A stretch of DNA of 64,000 bases from Mucinivorans sp036654415 (GCA_036654415.1 JAVVSB010000003.1:18101-82100), one strand, 5' to 3'; positions 32,638 to 41,884 are shown, numbered from the stretch's first letter. The notes: generated by a model from the sequence alone, not told the origin. Program-made: numbers and translations.

Positions 32638-33828
32638 TTATGCTAACCTCTTATTGACCTCGCGTTGGAAATCACTAAGTACATTCATATAATTCATAAA
32701 AGCCTCGTAGGGCGAATCATATGGGTTAAAGTAACTATGGACATCACCATCAGAGAACCACTTGGTACACATGTAGTAGAAGTGGTCGGAACACTGCAAA
32801 GCTCCCCAGACATGGTTGATATTGGGGTCGTCGAGCTGCACCACCTTGTCACGCAATTCGTACAACTTGCCAAAAGCCTCATCTTGGAGCTCATTACCGA
32901 GCCAAGCCGTAACATCGCGCTCCTCGTCTGCCCAAGAAATGGGATGTGGCACATGCAGTAGAGCCACACTCTGACAATGCTCTGAAATCTTAGCTGGCGT
33001 AGCCATTTCTATGGCCGAAGAGGCCACAATCTGAGAAATTAATTCCTCCATAAATGGAAAAATCCCAGTCTTGGCTTTCACATGCTCACCAAAAGTTTCA
33101 TAATCCATAAACAGATTAATCACATCACCCTTGTTGTCATCATTGACCAACCAAGAGAGATATTTTTGAGCCGTCAGAGGATATTCACACCACCCTTGAT
33201 TACCAAAACGGAAGGCAATGTCGTCCGAAAGTTTGTAATTACGAAGGAGTAATTTAATATTCTGCTTCAATGGATTAGAGTAAATAAAGTTAGGACTCTT
33301 CCACCCCAAAATCTGTTTTGCACCCTCGGTAAGAATGGTGTCGAAGCCCATCTGTTCAACCATATCACCGATATGGTCAGAATAGATTAACTCCGTGTTA
33401 CGGAACGTGCGTGGACGAGTGCCGAATAGAGCCTCAATCTTATCACCGTGGCGAATGACCTGATTTTCGAACTCAACTCGATTCTTAAGTGACGCGAGAG
33501 AGTGGCTATAAGTCTCGGCCAGAAATTCAACGTTACCAGTGGCGGCCAAACGTTTGAAACTATCTAGAACCTCGGGAGCCCACTGTTCAAACTGCTCAAT
33601 GGCGGGACCCGACAGCGAAAAGCTTACCTGAACAGCATCTCCATATTTCTCAATCATCTTAAGCAACAGCTCATTCATAGGCAGATAGCTCTCGGCTGCA
33701 ACACGTTGAAGAACAGTACGATTCAGAAAATCATCGAAATAAAAGTGATCTTTACCCATATTGAAAAAGCGATACTTTTTCAGACGATACGGCTGATGGA
33801 CCTGAAAATATAAACAAAGTTTTTTCAT
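32638..33828 (-). CDS. Glycoside hydrolase family 57 alpha-amylase-like enzyme
   Basis: A 396-residue cytoplasmic GH57 protein, with no signal peptide. CLYFQVHQPYRLK at the N-terminus holds the conserved HQP, FLAETYSHSLASL is the second family block, TFRNTELIYSD contains the Glu nucleophile, and LFMDYETFGEH contains the Asp acid/base. It should cleave or rearrange alpha-1,4-glucans. It is the last of three genes (debranching enzyme, GT4 synthase, GH57) with short gaps, the standard glycogen-metabolism operon of Bacteroides. Confidence 0.92.
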   Translation of the reverse strand: MKKLCLYFQVHQPYRLKKYRFFNMGKDHFYFDDFLNRTVLQRVAAESYLPMNELLLKMIEKYGDAVQVSFSLSGPAIEQFEQWAPEVLDSFKRLAATGNVEFLAETYSHSLASLKNRVEFENQVIRHGDKIEALFGTRPRTFRNTELIYSDHIGDMVEQMGFDTILTEGAKQILGWKSPNFIYSNPLKQNIKLLLRNYKLSDDIAFRFGNQGWCEYPLTAQKYLSWLVNDDNKGDVINLFMDYETFGEHVKAKTGIFPFMEELISQIVASSAIEMATPAKISEHCQSVALLHVPHPISWADEERDVTAWLGNELQDEAFGKLYELRDKVVQLDDPNINHVWGALQCSDHFYYMCTKWFSDGDVHSYFNPYDSPYEAFMNYMNVLSDFQREVNKRLA

Positions 33829-33861
33829 AATATTATGTGTTTAATTCTTAAAACAACACAC

Positions 33862-35151
33862 CTATAAAAGGGTGCGATAAATTTCGATAAGTTTGGTAGC
33901 TGCACCATCCCATTTAAGTGTATTGACCTCTTCAAGCCCCTTGTCACGGAACATCTTAGCTGCCGATGGGTAGGTAAGCAGACCGTAGATGGCATCAGCC
34001 ATGGCATCAACATCCCAATAGTCAACCTTAACAGCGTAATCCAAAACCTCGGCCACACCTGATTGCTTGCTGATAATACAAGGCACATTGGAACGCATGG
34101 CCTCCAAAGGAGAAATACCAAAAGGCTCGGAAACCGAAGGCATGATATAAATATCGCTCAAAGCGAACATTTTCTGCACATCATCACCCTTAAGGAAACC
34201 TGTAAAGTGAAACCTATCAGCAATACCCAATTTGGCAACTCGACGAATCACGTGGTTGAGCATATCGCCTGAACCAGCCATAACAAAACGGACGTTAGGC
34301 ACACGCTTAAGCACCTTGGCAGCAGCCTCGACAAAATAGTCAGGACCTTTTTGGTAAGTAATACGTCCCAAGAAAGTGACAATCTTATCATCCAGGCCAC
34401 GCTCAACATCCTGCCCTTCTTTGTTAACTTTAAAAAGCACACCGTTGTGAACAGTAAATACCTTATCGGCAGGAATACCGTGCTTTTCGATAACCGTCTG
34501 ACGTGTCATATTTGACACAGCAATCACCCTATCGGCTGCCATCATACCAGTACGCTCGATATTATAGACCACCGTATTAATATTTTCGCCCGAACGGTCG
34601 AACTCAGTGGCGTGCATATGCACCACCAATGGTTTACCACTAACTCGTTTGGCTGCAATACCTGCATAGTAGGTCAACCAGTCGTGGGCATGAATAATAT
34701 CAAACTGTCCCTCCAACTCTTTAGCCACCTGAGCCGCAACTACAGCATAACGGGCTACCTCCTCCATAAGGGTAGGCCCATATTTACCACTAAAAGTGTA
34801 GCGTTGCTTCCACACATCAGACACCTCGGTATGCTTAGTGTGGGTGTGCTCTTCGTAACGCTCTTCATACTCCTCTGGCGAAAGGTAAGGAACCAAATTT
34901 GAGTTGATGTGAATAAAACTCAAATTGTTCCAGAACTCTTCATCCTTGGTAATTTGTCCATAAGGGGCATCAACTTCTGATGCATTTTTAACCTTGATGT
35001 AACGTTGGTCTTCATCACCATAGGCACGTGGAACAACAAAAATCACTTCGCAATCTTGCTTGGCCATGCTACGAGTGAGCCCATAACAAGCAGTTCCTAA
35101 ACCACCTGCAATGTGTGGTGGGAATTCCCACCCAAACATTAATACTCTCAT
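33862..35151 (-). CDS. GT4-family glycosyltransferase, glycogen synthase-like
   Basis: A 429-residue GT-B glycosyltransferase. The N-terminus MRVLMFGWEFPPHIAGGLGT contains the GGLG nucleotide-sugar loop, FDIIHAHDWLTYYAGI follows, and the C-terminal half has VTFLGRITYQKGPDYFVEAA and the E-x7-E element SEPFGISPLEAM that binds the donor. It probably elongates alpha-1,4-glucan from an activated glucose. It sits between the debranching enzyme (nine bases away) and GH57, and is the complete synthase in this window, in contrast to the short GT5-like protein upstream at 31458. Confidence 0.88.
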   Translation of the reverse strand: MRVLMFGWEFPPHIAGGLGTACYGLTRSMAKQDCEVIFVVPRAYGDEDQRYIKVKNASEVDAPYGQITKDEEFWNNLSFIHINSNLVPYLSPEEYEERYEEHTHTKHTEVSDVWKQRYTFSGKYGPTLMEEVARYAVVAAQVAKELEGQFDIIHAHDWLTYYAGIAAKRVSGKPLVVHMHATEFDRSGENINTVVYNIERTGMMAADRVIAVSNMTRQTVIEKHGIPADKVFTVHNGVLFKVNKEGQDVERGLDDKIVTFLGRITYQKGPDYFVEAAAKVLKRVPNVRFVMAGSGDMLNHVIRRVAKLGIADRFHFTGFLKGDDVQKMFALSDIYIMPSVSEPFGISPLEAMRSNVPCIISKQSGVAEVLDYAVKVDYWDVDAMADAIYGLLTYPSAAKMFRDKGLEEVNTLKWDGAATKLIEIYRTLL

Positions 35152-35160
35152 CTGTTAAGT

Positions 35161-37095
35161 CTATTTATTAATTATTTTCATCTTCTGAATCATCTGTTCA
35201 ATATTTAACAGAGCTCCAACACTTGGCGCAAACGAGATAGCCCCTGCTGGACGATATGGGGGGTCACCATCGTAAACTTCGGCCGCTGAACCAATGCCAT
35301 AACTTAAGACATCCTCGGCAAAGGCTGCCAACAAATCTTCGGCATCCATGATAAAGGCTCCACCACGCAAGTCAAAATTGGCTTTAACATAGTGTTCCAA
35401 CAACCAAGGGAAAGCTGTCCCCTGATGCAGAGCTGAATCACGCGCACACTGGTCGCCCGAATAACTCCCCTTGTAATTGGGGTTGCGAGGCGACAGAGTC
35501 CTTACACCACGAGTGGTAAGCAAGTGACCACGCACACAATCAACTACCAAACCACGCTGAACCTCAGACAGCGGAGAATACCCAAGCGAACAGGCTAAAA
35601 GCTGGTTGGGACGAATATCAAAACTTTGATACCCCTCGTATACGTAGTCAGCCAAATAGCGACGCTCTTCGAGCCAGAAAGTCTCTACAAAATTCTTGGC
35701 TATATGTTCTGGCAACCACTCCCAATCTTGGACAAACTCCTTGTCACCATTCTCGATAGCTAATTTCAAAGTATAGCATACTGCATTGTACCACAACGCA
35801 TTGATTTCAACAACAAACCCTGGACGACGTGTCAGAGGCACTCCGTCTATATTAACATTCATCCATGTAAGAGCCTTAGTGGCCATTGAGGCCCAAATTA
35901 GGCCATTTTCTGCCATGCGTATACACCCCTCTGGAGTCTCGCCATGACGGTAAGTCCACAAAATCTCTTTCATAGCACGACCGTACTCTTTCCAAAGAGA
36001 GGCTGCGCCAGCCACCTGTTCCCACTGTTGTAAGGTGTGGAAGAACCACAACTGCGTATCAGCAGCCAAGTGATGACCAAAAAGCCCATTAGACAGACGT
36101 AAAACATGATGGTCAAGAACCTCCTTGCAGGTGTCGTTGAGTCCCTGAGTGAGGGTACAACCAGCAAGAGCCATAAATGTCTCACGCGAGCGAGGATTAT
36201 ACCAAGGGTAACCAGCATTGAGCATAGTTCCACCATCGAAGTTTATCAAGAATTGGCGTGCCGAGTGGCGCAAAGCCGAGAGAAACTCTGTCTTGACAGT
36301 ACGACGGCCTTGCTCGGCTACAAACAGCGCACCAAGCTCCTTGGTCTTAACCTCTCCAGAAGTAGAGGCTGAGAAGACCACGCTCTGACCCGCTTTCAAT
36401 TCAAGTTCAAAATAACCAGTGGTTAACAAATCTTCATGGCTTGGGTAGCCTCGATTGGCCTCCTCGGCATATTCAAAATCATCATACCACTGCGGAGCAG
36501 CCACAAAAGCAGCCTTACGCGAGGTCTGCATACTGAGCCATGGAAAGCCTTCGTATAACTTTGAACGCACCCCACCATCAACAGGATAGGCGCGTGTGTC
36601 GGCATCAAAATTACTCTTAGAAAGAGTGTGTCTAGAACGGAAGGCCAAGAACGGACGCAAACGTAATAAAGTACGCGAATGAGCCTCTAAAAGAGTGTAA
36701 CGAATCAGAAGTTGTTCAGCACTGTGCACCCACAACAACTCCTTACGTAGCAATACTCCACCCACACGATAAGTCATCGTTGGAGATGGGGTATAGTTAA
36801 AATCAACCAAATATTTATGGCCACGAGGCTCATAACTACCTGGAAAACGATGAAGAGCAAGATTAAATGACTGCCCGTGCTGAACAATAGTCTCATCCAA
36901 CGAACTAAGCAATACAAAATCTTCGCCACCGAAGGCCGCAACTGGACAAACCATCAATCCGTGATACTTACGAGTATTACAGCACACAATAGTGGTGCTC
37001 ATATACCCGCCAGCACGGTTGGTTGCCAACATCTCTCGCTTTAGGGAATACTCTAGATTACCTAATTCAGCTTTGTCAAAATGTAAAACTGCCAT
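35161..37095 (-). CDS. Glycogen debranching enzyme (amylo-alpha-1,6-glucosidase type)
   Basis: A 644-residue protein with two parts: an N-terminal beta-rich domain of about 270 residues (NLEYSLKREMLATNRAGGYMS, RKYHGLMVCPVAAFGGEDF) and a C-terminal (alpha/alpha)6 barrel with GTMLNAGYPWYNPRSRETF, FVVEINALWYNAVCY (catalytic Glu) and GTAFPWLLEHYV. This is the bacterial GDE_N/GDE_C arrangement. It removes alpha-1,6 branch glucose from glycogen. It is first in the glycogen operon and is preceded by a predicted leader of about 195 bases. Confidence 0.92.
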   Translation of the reverse strand: MAVLHFDKAELGNLEYSLKREMLATNRAGGYMSTTIVCCNTRKYHGLMVCPVAAFGGEDFVLLSSLDETIVQHGQSFNLALHRFPGSYEPRGHKYLVDFNYTPSPTMTYRVGGVLLRKELLWVHSAEQLLIRYTLLEAHSRTLLRLRPFLAFRSRHTLSKSNFDADTRAYPVDGGVRSKLYEGFPWLSMQTSRKAAFVAAPQWYDDFEYAEEANRGYPSHEDLLTTGYFELELKAGQSVVFSASTSGEVKTKELGALFVAEQGRRTVKTEFLSALRHSARQFLINFDGGTMLNAGYPWYNPRSRETFMALAGCTLTQGLNDTCKEVLDHHVLRLSNGLFGHHLAADTQLWFFHTLQQWEQVAGAASLWKEYGRAMKEILWTYRHGETPEGCIRMAENGLIWASMATKALTWMNVNIDGVPLTRRPGFVVEINALWYNAVCYTLKLAIENGDKEFVQDWEWLPEHIAKNFVETFWLEERRYLADYVYEGYQSFDIRPNQLLACSLGYSPLSEVQRGLVVDCVRGHLLTTRGVRTLSPRNPNYKGSYSGDQCARDSALHQGTAFPWLLEHYVKANFDLRGGAFIMDAEDLLAAFAEDVLSYGIGSAAEVYDGDPPYRPAGAISFAPSVGALLNIEQMIQKMKIINK

Positions 37096-37296
37096 TTTTA
37101 TTATTTTTCTAATTAAAGAGTTTCAATATGCTAAATTTACCAACTAACCACTAATTAAACTCAGAATACTTTTTCAGTACCATTAGTTCGACTGTTTAGT
37201 GTTTTTCAAACACAACTTCCGCACCACTCAAACAAACTGATGCAGATAATAGGACATTAATAAAAATATTTTCTTATATACCTCTTTGTTGTCCTG

Positions 37297-37328
37297 TAAA
37301 GTTACTAATTAATTTCTTAATTGTCAAA
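37297..37328 (-). promoter_or_regulatory. Promoter of the glycogen operon
   Basis: Plus-strand CAAA at 37325-37328 and TAAAGTTA at 37297-37304 give TTTG-N20-TAACTTTA on the minus strand, one base off the Bacteroides consensus with correct spacing. Transcription would start near 37292, leaving a leader of about 195 bases to the ATG at 37095. I see no other gene in 37096-37423. Confidence 0.5.
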
Positions 37329-37377
37329 ACTTTTTTAACTAAAAACAAGAAAGAGTCAATAAAAAGCACAGACACAA

Positions 37378-37406
37378 AAAAAGGTACGCCGTAAACGCAC
37401 CTTTTT
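37378..37406 (-). terminator. Terminator downstream of tRNA-Arg
   Basis: AAAAAGGT (37378-37385) pairs with ACCTTTTT (37399-37406), with an inner CG/CG extension; on the minus strand a T run follows. It ends the fabH/tRNA transcription unit. Confidence 0.7.
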
Positions 37407-37423
37407 ACATAACTTCATGATAG

Positions 37424-37495
37424 TAGCCCCTCCAGGACTCGAACCTGAATCTGAAGTTTAGGAAACTTCCGTTCTATCCCTTGAACTAAAGGGCC
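37424..37495 (-). tRNA. tRNA-Arg (anticodon CCT)
   Basis: Read on the minus strand, the 72 bases fold into a full cloverleaf: acceptor GGCCCTT, T8-A9, D stem GTTC/GAAC, anticodon stem GAAGT/ACTTC with loop TTCCTAA (anticodon CCT), T arm CAGG-TTCGAGT-CCTG. The acceptor pairs with AGGGGCT, with a G-U at its first pair, and the discriminator is A. CCA is not encoded (CTA follows), as is common in Bacteroidota. It reads AGG codons. It follows fabH by about 40 bases and is ended by the terminator at 37378. Confidence 0.95.
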
Positions 37496-37534
37496 ATTTG
37501 ATTACAAAAAGACAGATGACAATAAATAAATATC

Positions 37535-38542
37535 TTAACGAGCCATGGTTCCACCATCATAGCCCCACTTAAGATAGATTGCCCCCCAAGTATAACCACC
37601 ACCAAAAGAGGCCAATATCAAGTTGTCGCCCTTTTGTAGTCGCTGCTCGTAATCCCACAAACAGAGCGGCAAGGTGGCAGCTGTTGTGTTACCATACTTT
37701 TGAATATTAATCATACATTTATCCCTCTCAAGCCCCATCCGTTTGGCCACAGCCTCAATGATACGCATATTAGCCTGGTGAGGCACAAGGAAACGAATAT
37801 CGTCCGAGGCAAGGTTATTACGTTCCATCACCTCCACAGCCACATCAGCCATATTCTGAACAGCAGCCTTAAAAACAGCTTGCCCCTCTTGATGGATAGT
37901 GTGCCAATTGTTGTCGATGGTGGTGTAAGAGGCGGGAAAAGCAGAACCTCCAGCCTTCATATATAGGTGTAGTGCTCCACCACCGTCAGAATGGAGTGAG
38001 GAGTCCAGCACACCATTACCCTCGGTATTAGGTTCCAAAAGGACTGCTGCTGCACCATCGCCAAAAATAGGGCAAGTAGCTCTGTCGGTATAGTCCACAA
38101 TAGAGGACATCTTATCAGCACCCACAACTACAACCCTCTTCTGAGCCCCTGTTTCAATATATTTAGAGGCCGTATTCAGAGCAAACAAAAAACCACTGCA
38201 TGCTGCCGAAACGTCAAAAGCATGGGCAAAATTGATACCAGCCTTATGGGCTATAAGATTGGCTGTACTTGGGAAAAGCATATCAGGGGTAACCGTAGCA
38301 CAAAGCACCAAGCCCACAGTATCTGGGTCAACGCCTGTCTTTTCCAACAAATCGCGCACCGCACGTTCGCCCATGTACGATGTACCAAGCCCATCACCTT
38401 TGAGAATGTGACGCGTACTGATTCCGATGCGTGACATTATCCACTCGTCGGTTGTGTCCACCATGCGGCTCAATTCTTCATTGTCCAGAATATATTCGGG
38501 CAAATAAGCCCCTACACCGGTAATTGCTGCTGTTATTTTCAT
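37535..38542 (-). CDS. fabH: 3-oxoacyl-ACP synthase III
   Basis: A 335-residue cytoplasmic thiolase-fold enzyme that condenses acetyl-CoA (or branched acyl-CoA) with malonyl-ACP to begin fatty acid synthesis. The catalytic triad is visible: Cys in DVSAACSGFLFAL, His in LVPHQANMRIIEAV and Asn in KYGNTTAATLPL. The N-terminal GVGAYLPEYILDNEEL and R-I-G-I-x-x-R-H are conserved. It is downstream of plsX, rpmF and yceD, the usual fatty-acid/phospholipid cluster. Confidence 0.96.
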   Translation of the reverse strand: MKITAAITGVGAYLPEYILDNEELSRMVDTTDEWIMSRIGISTRHILKGDGLGTSYMGERAVRDLLEKTGVDPDTVGLVLCATVTPDMLFPSTANLIAHKAGINFAHAFDVSAACSGFLFALNTASKYIETGAQKRVVVVGADKMSSIVDYTDRATCPIFGDGAAAVLLEPNTEGNGVLDSSLHSDGGGALHLYMKAGGSAFPASYTTIDNNWHTIHQEGQAVFKAAVQNMADVAVEVMERNNLASDDIRFLVPHQANMRIIEAVAKRMGLERDKCMINIQKYGNTTAATLPLCLWDYEQRLQKGDNLILASFGGGYTWGAIYLKWGYDGGTMAR

Positions 38543-38614
38543 TAATTCAAAGTTTATTTCTAAGCATTAAAAAATCGCACGTCAAGCCTGGTAATCATGA
38601 ACGACAAAAAACAC

Positions 38615-39565
38615 TTATATTTGTTCACTAAAGGCTCTAGTAAATGTATCCACCAACGAGGCTGCAATAGTACGTTCGGTGGCTAAAATCATATTTTTGA
38701 TGGCCAAAGCTGAGCTATGACCATGTCCTATTATCACTGTACCACGAATCCCCAAAACAGGAGTCCCTCCAACTTTTTGATAGTCAAGTTTATCAATCCA
38801 AGGGCAACTAACCCCCTGAGCACGAAGAATAGCATAAATACCCTCTGTCTGTTTGAGAATAGTATTGCCCGCAAAACCATCACAGACAATAACATCAGCC
38901 ACAGAACCATCAAAGAGATGTTTGCCCTCTACATTACCAACAAAAGTAAACTTCTGTGACTCCTTAAAGAGTTGATAGGCAGCCTTGGTTAGTAGATTTC
39001 CCTTTTCAGGCTCCTCACCTATATTTAATAGTGCCACACGTGGTTGGGCTATACCAACCACGTCGCGAGCATAAATATTACCCAGAACTGCATACTGCAA
39101 AAGCACCTCAGCTTTACAATCAGAATTCAGCCCAGCATCGAGTAAGACAACAGGCGTACCAATGGTGGTTGCAATAGGGGTACAGATAGTGGGACGCATA
39201 ACCCCATCAATTGCCCCAACCACAAACATTGACCCAACCATCATAGCACCAGTAGAACCAGCACTGGCAAAACCATCAATCTGACCACGCCCCAAAGAGC
39301 CAAAGCCCTTGGTTATGCTTGAATCTGACTTCTCTTTAAAAGCCTTTGAGGGATGGTCTCCCATCTCAATTACCTGACTACAATGAACTATCTCCAACTG
39401 ACTGCTCTGCTTAAAATCATTGGGAATAATAGTCTCAGTGGCTTTTTGGTCACCAAAAAGCACAATTACACTGTCTTTGGACAAATGTTCCAGAGCTTCT
39501 ATTGCACCTTGGACAACAACGCGCGGAGCATAATCACCCCCCATTGCATCTATACCGATTCTCAT
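38615..39565 (-). CDS. plsX: Phosphate acyltransferase PlsX
   Basis: A 316-residue peripheral membrane enzyme that makes acyl-phosphate from acyl-ACP for the first step of phospholipid synthesis. MRIGIDAMGGDYAPRVVVQGA at the N-terminus is diagnostic, as are GDHPSKAFKEKSDSSI, FASAGSTGAMMVG and VVLLDAGLNSDCKAE. VCDGFAGNTILKQTEG follows near the C-terminus. It is separated from rpmF by a terminator-like hairpin and may have its own promoter. Confidence 0.96.
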   Translation of the reverse strand: MRIGIDAMGGDYAPRVVVQGAIEALEHLSKDSVIVLFGDQKATETIIPNDFKQSSQLEIVHCSQVIEMGDHPSKAFKEKSDSSITKGFGSLGRGQIDGFASAGSTGAMMVGSMFVVGAIDGVMRPTICTPIATTIGTPVVLLDAGLNSDCKAEVLLQYAVLGNIYARDVVGIAQPRVALLNIGEEPEKGNLLTKAAYQLFKESQKFTFVGNVEGKHLFDGSVADVIVCDGFAGNTILKQTEGIYAILRAQGVSCPWIDKLDYQKVGGTPVLGIRGTVIIGHGHSSALAIKNMILATERTIAASLVDTFTRAFSEQI

Positions 39566-39591
39566 CTTGGTGAAATTTAAGAGTTATACGT

Positions 39592-39599
39592 CAAAAGTA
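39592..39599 (-). promoter_or_regulatory. -7 box TACTTTTG before plsX
   Basis: Plus-strand CAAAAGTA gives TACTTTTG on the minus strand, 27 bases before the plsX ATG. With the terminator at 39672-39710 just upstream, a separate plsX-fabH promoter makes sense. No -33 match. Confidence 0.35.
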
Positions 39600-39663
39600 G
39601 CATACCAACACAACTGTTGTTAGCTACAAAAACAGGGAAATTCCAAAATTATGGCTACTACTA

Positions 39664-39710
39664 CAAAAAAAGTTAAGAATTAAGAAACTTTAAATCTCTT
39701 AATTCTTAAC
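39664..39710 (-). terminator. Intrinsic terminator between rpmF and plsX
   Basis: GTTAAGAATTAAGA (39672-39685) pairs with TCTTAATTCTTAAC (39697-39710) around an 11-base loop. On the minus strand a run of seven T-rich bases follows. It lies 10 bases after the rpmF stop, so most transcripts may end after L32. Confidence 0.75.
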
Positions 39711-39719
39711 CCTTGTCCT

Positions 39720-39902
39720 TTAATTATTTGCAGTTGGATTGGTTTGTTTACCACGGTAGAAACCACACTCGGGGCATACACGATGATAAAGAGTAGCTGC
39801 ACCACAGTTCGAGCAGGTCGATAGAGTTGGAGCAACGGCTTTGTAATGAGTACGACGTTTGTCGCGACGGGTTGAGCTGATTTTGTGTTTAGGATGTGCC
39901 AT
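39720..39902 (-). CDS. rpmF: 50S ribosomal protein L32
   Basis: Sixty residues, the normal length. MAHPKHKISSTRRDKRRTH is the L32 N-terminus, and the zinc ribbon is CSNCGAATLYHRVCPECGFY (two CxxC pairs, all four Cys present). It is downstream of yceD by 44 bases in the conserved yceD-rpmF-plsX-fabH order. Confidence 0.97.
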   Translation of the reverse strand: MAHPKHKISSTRRDKRRTHYKAVAPTLSTCSNCGAATLYHRVCPECGFYRGKQTNPTANN

Positions 39903-39946
39903 TTTCTTCTTAACTTGGCCCGAAGGCTCTTTATTTAATTATTAAT

Positions 39947-40396
39947 TTATTGTTCTATACTAAATCTCTTTATCATATCTGCATTGCAGAGCTCCAGTGA
40001 TTCATGGTGCCTAACAATAGGCAAAGCCAAAATAATACTGTCGTGAATATATTGCGATAAATCAAGCTTCTCTCCAGCAGAAAGCCAAATAATATCACCA
40101 TCGTCCTCACCTTTTTGCTCAGAAAATTTCACCACCACCTGAGAGTTCCACTCCACAGGAAGCCAAAAATCATCCAAACACCTGTCGCATGGCAACTCAA
40201 CCTTGGCTGTGATATTAACGCAAAGTTCTAACATCGTAGTATCACGCTGCATATCCACACGCGCAAGACCTGCGACATGGTTGATTTCACAAAACTCATC
40301 AGCGGCAAATAAAGCATCCCCTAAGTCAAAAGTGAAGGTATGTTCACCAATACTAAGGCCTTGATAATCTATAATATATTCCACCTCGGAGCTCAC
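39947..40396 (-). CDS. YceD/DUF177 family protein
   Basis: About 149 residues from the GTG at 40396. A longer frame beginning with TTG at 40420 overlaps the predicted -7 promoter box (40418-40425) and so cannot be the true start. The family hallmark is VELPCDRCLDDFWLPVEWN, the CxRC motif followed by a beta strand, with the typical acidic tail (EQKGEDDGDIIWL). YceD proteins precede rpmF across bacteria; in plants and E. coli a role in 23S rRNA or L32 expression has been proposed. It is first in the cluster. Confidence 0.85.
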   Translation of the reverse strand: MSSEVEYIIDYQGLSIGEHTFTFDLGDALFAADEFCEINHVAGLARVDMQRDTTMLELCVNITAKVELPCDRCLDDFWLPVEWNSQVVVKFSEQKGEDDGDIIWLSAGEKLDLSQYIHDSIILALPIVRHHESLELCNADMIKRFSIEQ

Positions 40397-40417
40397 AATT
40401 ACATATTTTTCGTTCCG

Positions 40418-40425
40418 CAAAGATA
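40418..40425 (-). promoter_or_regulatory. -7 box TATCTTTG of the yceD-rpmF operon
   Basis: Plus-strand CAAAGATA gives TATCTTTG on the minus strand, a full TAnnTTTG match. It predicts transcription from about 40412 and a leader of about 16 bases to the GTG at 40396. Confidence 0.5.
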
Positions 40426-40575
40426 GTAATTTAAATCCAAAATCACGCTTTTATTCCACTTTTTCATATCCACCCACTGAGAAATTATTTTTTAACGGGC
40501 CGCATTATGCATAAGAACAAAAGTATTTACAGAATTATTTTCACTATAGGGGTACACATTCCAAAAAAATTTATG

Positions 40576-40583
40576 TATATTTG
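40576..40583 (+). promoter_or_regulatory. -7 box TATATTTG of the ROK regulator gene
   Basis: TATATTTG matches TAnnTTTG, with the ATG 27 bases downstream at 40610. The -33 element is not evident. Confidence 0.45.
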
Positions 40584-40609
40584 TAGTATGGTAACTAAAT
40601 TTTTATTAT

Positions 40610-41842
40610 ATGACTACAAAAGACTCTCTCTTTAATATTAACTCATCGTTAGTCACTAACGGAATTTTATATAAAACCCATATTCTCAAGCGTAGAATCA
40701 TACTTGAGTTGGCTGCAAAAGGCGAATTAACCATTGCCGATCTGGCCACTAGTATCAATGTAAGCAACCCGACATCAAGTAAATTAGTATATGAGCTCAT
40801 AGCCGATGGTTACTTGTGTGATATGGGTAAAATAGAGACCTCTGGTGGTCGTCGCCCATCAACTTTTGGACTAATGAGCGATGCTGGCTATTTCCTGGGG
40901 ATAGATATTACCGACAATAAACTCCATTTTGGAGTTATTGACATGAATAAAAACAGGCACGCCATCAAAAAAGATATACCCTTTATCCTAACTGACAAAC
41001 AGGAATGTCTGGATGCACTAAGTAACCAAATAGATAAATTTATCCAAGAGAGTGGGGTGGATAGGTGCGACTATTTAGGAATAGGAATCATCATTCGAGG
41101 TCGTGTAGATTCAACCACAGGCCATAGCTATAATATCTTTAACTTCGACAGCAAGCGCCCCTTAGCGCAAATTATGACCGAAAAAACAGGCATACCTACA
41201 ATAATAGAGAACGACACTCGCGCCATGGCCTATGCCGAATATGAAAATTGCAACACGGGCTCCAAGGACGCACTTTTCATTAATATCGGCCGCGGGGTTG
41301 GTGTTGGAATTATTATAGGTGGTAAATTATACTACGGCAAATCGGGCTTCTCTGGAGAATTTGGTCACATCCCTTTTTTCGACAACCAAAAGATTTGCCA
41401 CTGTGGTAAAAAAGGCTGTCTAGAGACTGAGGCCTCGGGAGCTGCACTCGAAAATGCCTTTGTGCAAAGCCTTAAAGAGGGGGCATCGTCAATACTGAGC
41501 GAAAAATATGCACGCGAAAAGACTATCAGTTACCACGATATTGTAGAGGCAGCAGGCCACGACGATGTGCTAAGCATTGAACTCATAACCAGCATAGGCG
41601 AAAAGTTAGGACGCGGAGTGGGGGTGCTCATCAACCTCTTTAACCCCGAATTGGTAGTTGTGGGTGGTGGTCTTTCACGCGTAGGCGACTACTTGATGCT
41701 ACCAATTAGAACGGCACTTAACAAATACTCATTATCGTTGGTCAACCGCGACTCAACACTCAGACTCTCAACACTTGGTGACTCGGCTGGAGTACTGGGT
41801 GCGGCACTACTCACCCGTTACCATATATTAGAATTGAGCTGA
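40610..41842 (+). CDS. ROK family transcriptional regulator (NagC/Mlc type)
   Basis: A 410-residue protein. The first 80 residues form a winged helix-turn-helix (RIILELAAKGELTIADLATSINVSNPTSSKLVYEL). The remainder is a sugar-kinase-fold ROK domain: FLGIDITDNKLHFGVIDM (phosphate-1), IIENDTRAMAYAEY, LFINIGRGVGVGIIIGGKLYYG, and the zinc motif CHCGKKGCLETEASG with GxFGHIP-type EFGHIP upstream. Such proteins repress sugar-utilisation genes and respond to a sugar or its phosphate. No sugar operon is adjacent, so its target and ligand are unknown. Confidence 0.9.
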   Translation: MTTKDSLFNINSSLVTNGILYKTHILKRRIILELAAKGELTIADLATSINVSNPTSSKLVYELIADGYLCDMGKIETSGGRRPSTFGLMSDAGYFLGIDITDNKLHFGVIDMNKNRHAIKKDIPFILTDKQECLDALSNQIDKFIQESGVDRCDYLGIGIIIRGRVDSTTGHSYNIFNFDSKRPLAQIMTEKTGIPTIIENDTRAMAYAEYENCNTGSKDALFINIGRGVGVGIIIGGKLYYGKSGFSGEFGHIPFFDNQKICHCGKKGCLETEASGAALENAFVQSLKEGASSILSEKYAREKTISYHDIVEAAGHDDVLSIELITSIGEKLGRGVGVLINLFNPELVVVGGGLSRVGDYLMLPIRTALNKYSLSLVNRDSTLRLSTLGDSAGVLGAALLTRYHILELS

Positions 41843-41868
41843 AATTTCTTGTTTCCAGAAAAAACGTA

Positions 41869-41876
41869 TATCTTTG
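41869..41876 (+). promoter_or_regulatory. -7 box TATCTTTG of the B12 operon
   Basis: TATCTTTG matches TAnnTTTG, with TTTC at 41845-41848 (one base from TTTG) exactly 20 bases upstream. It lies just before the riboswitch, as expected. Confidence 0.55.
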
Positions 41877-41884
41877 TCCATTAG

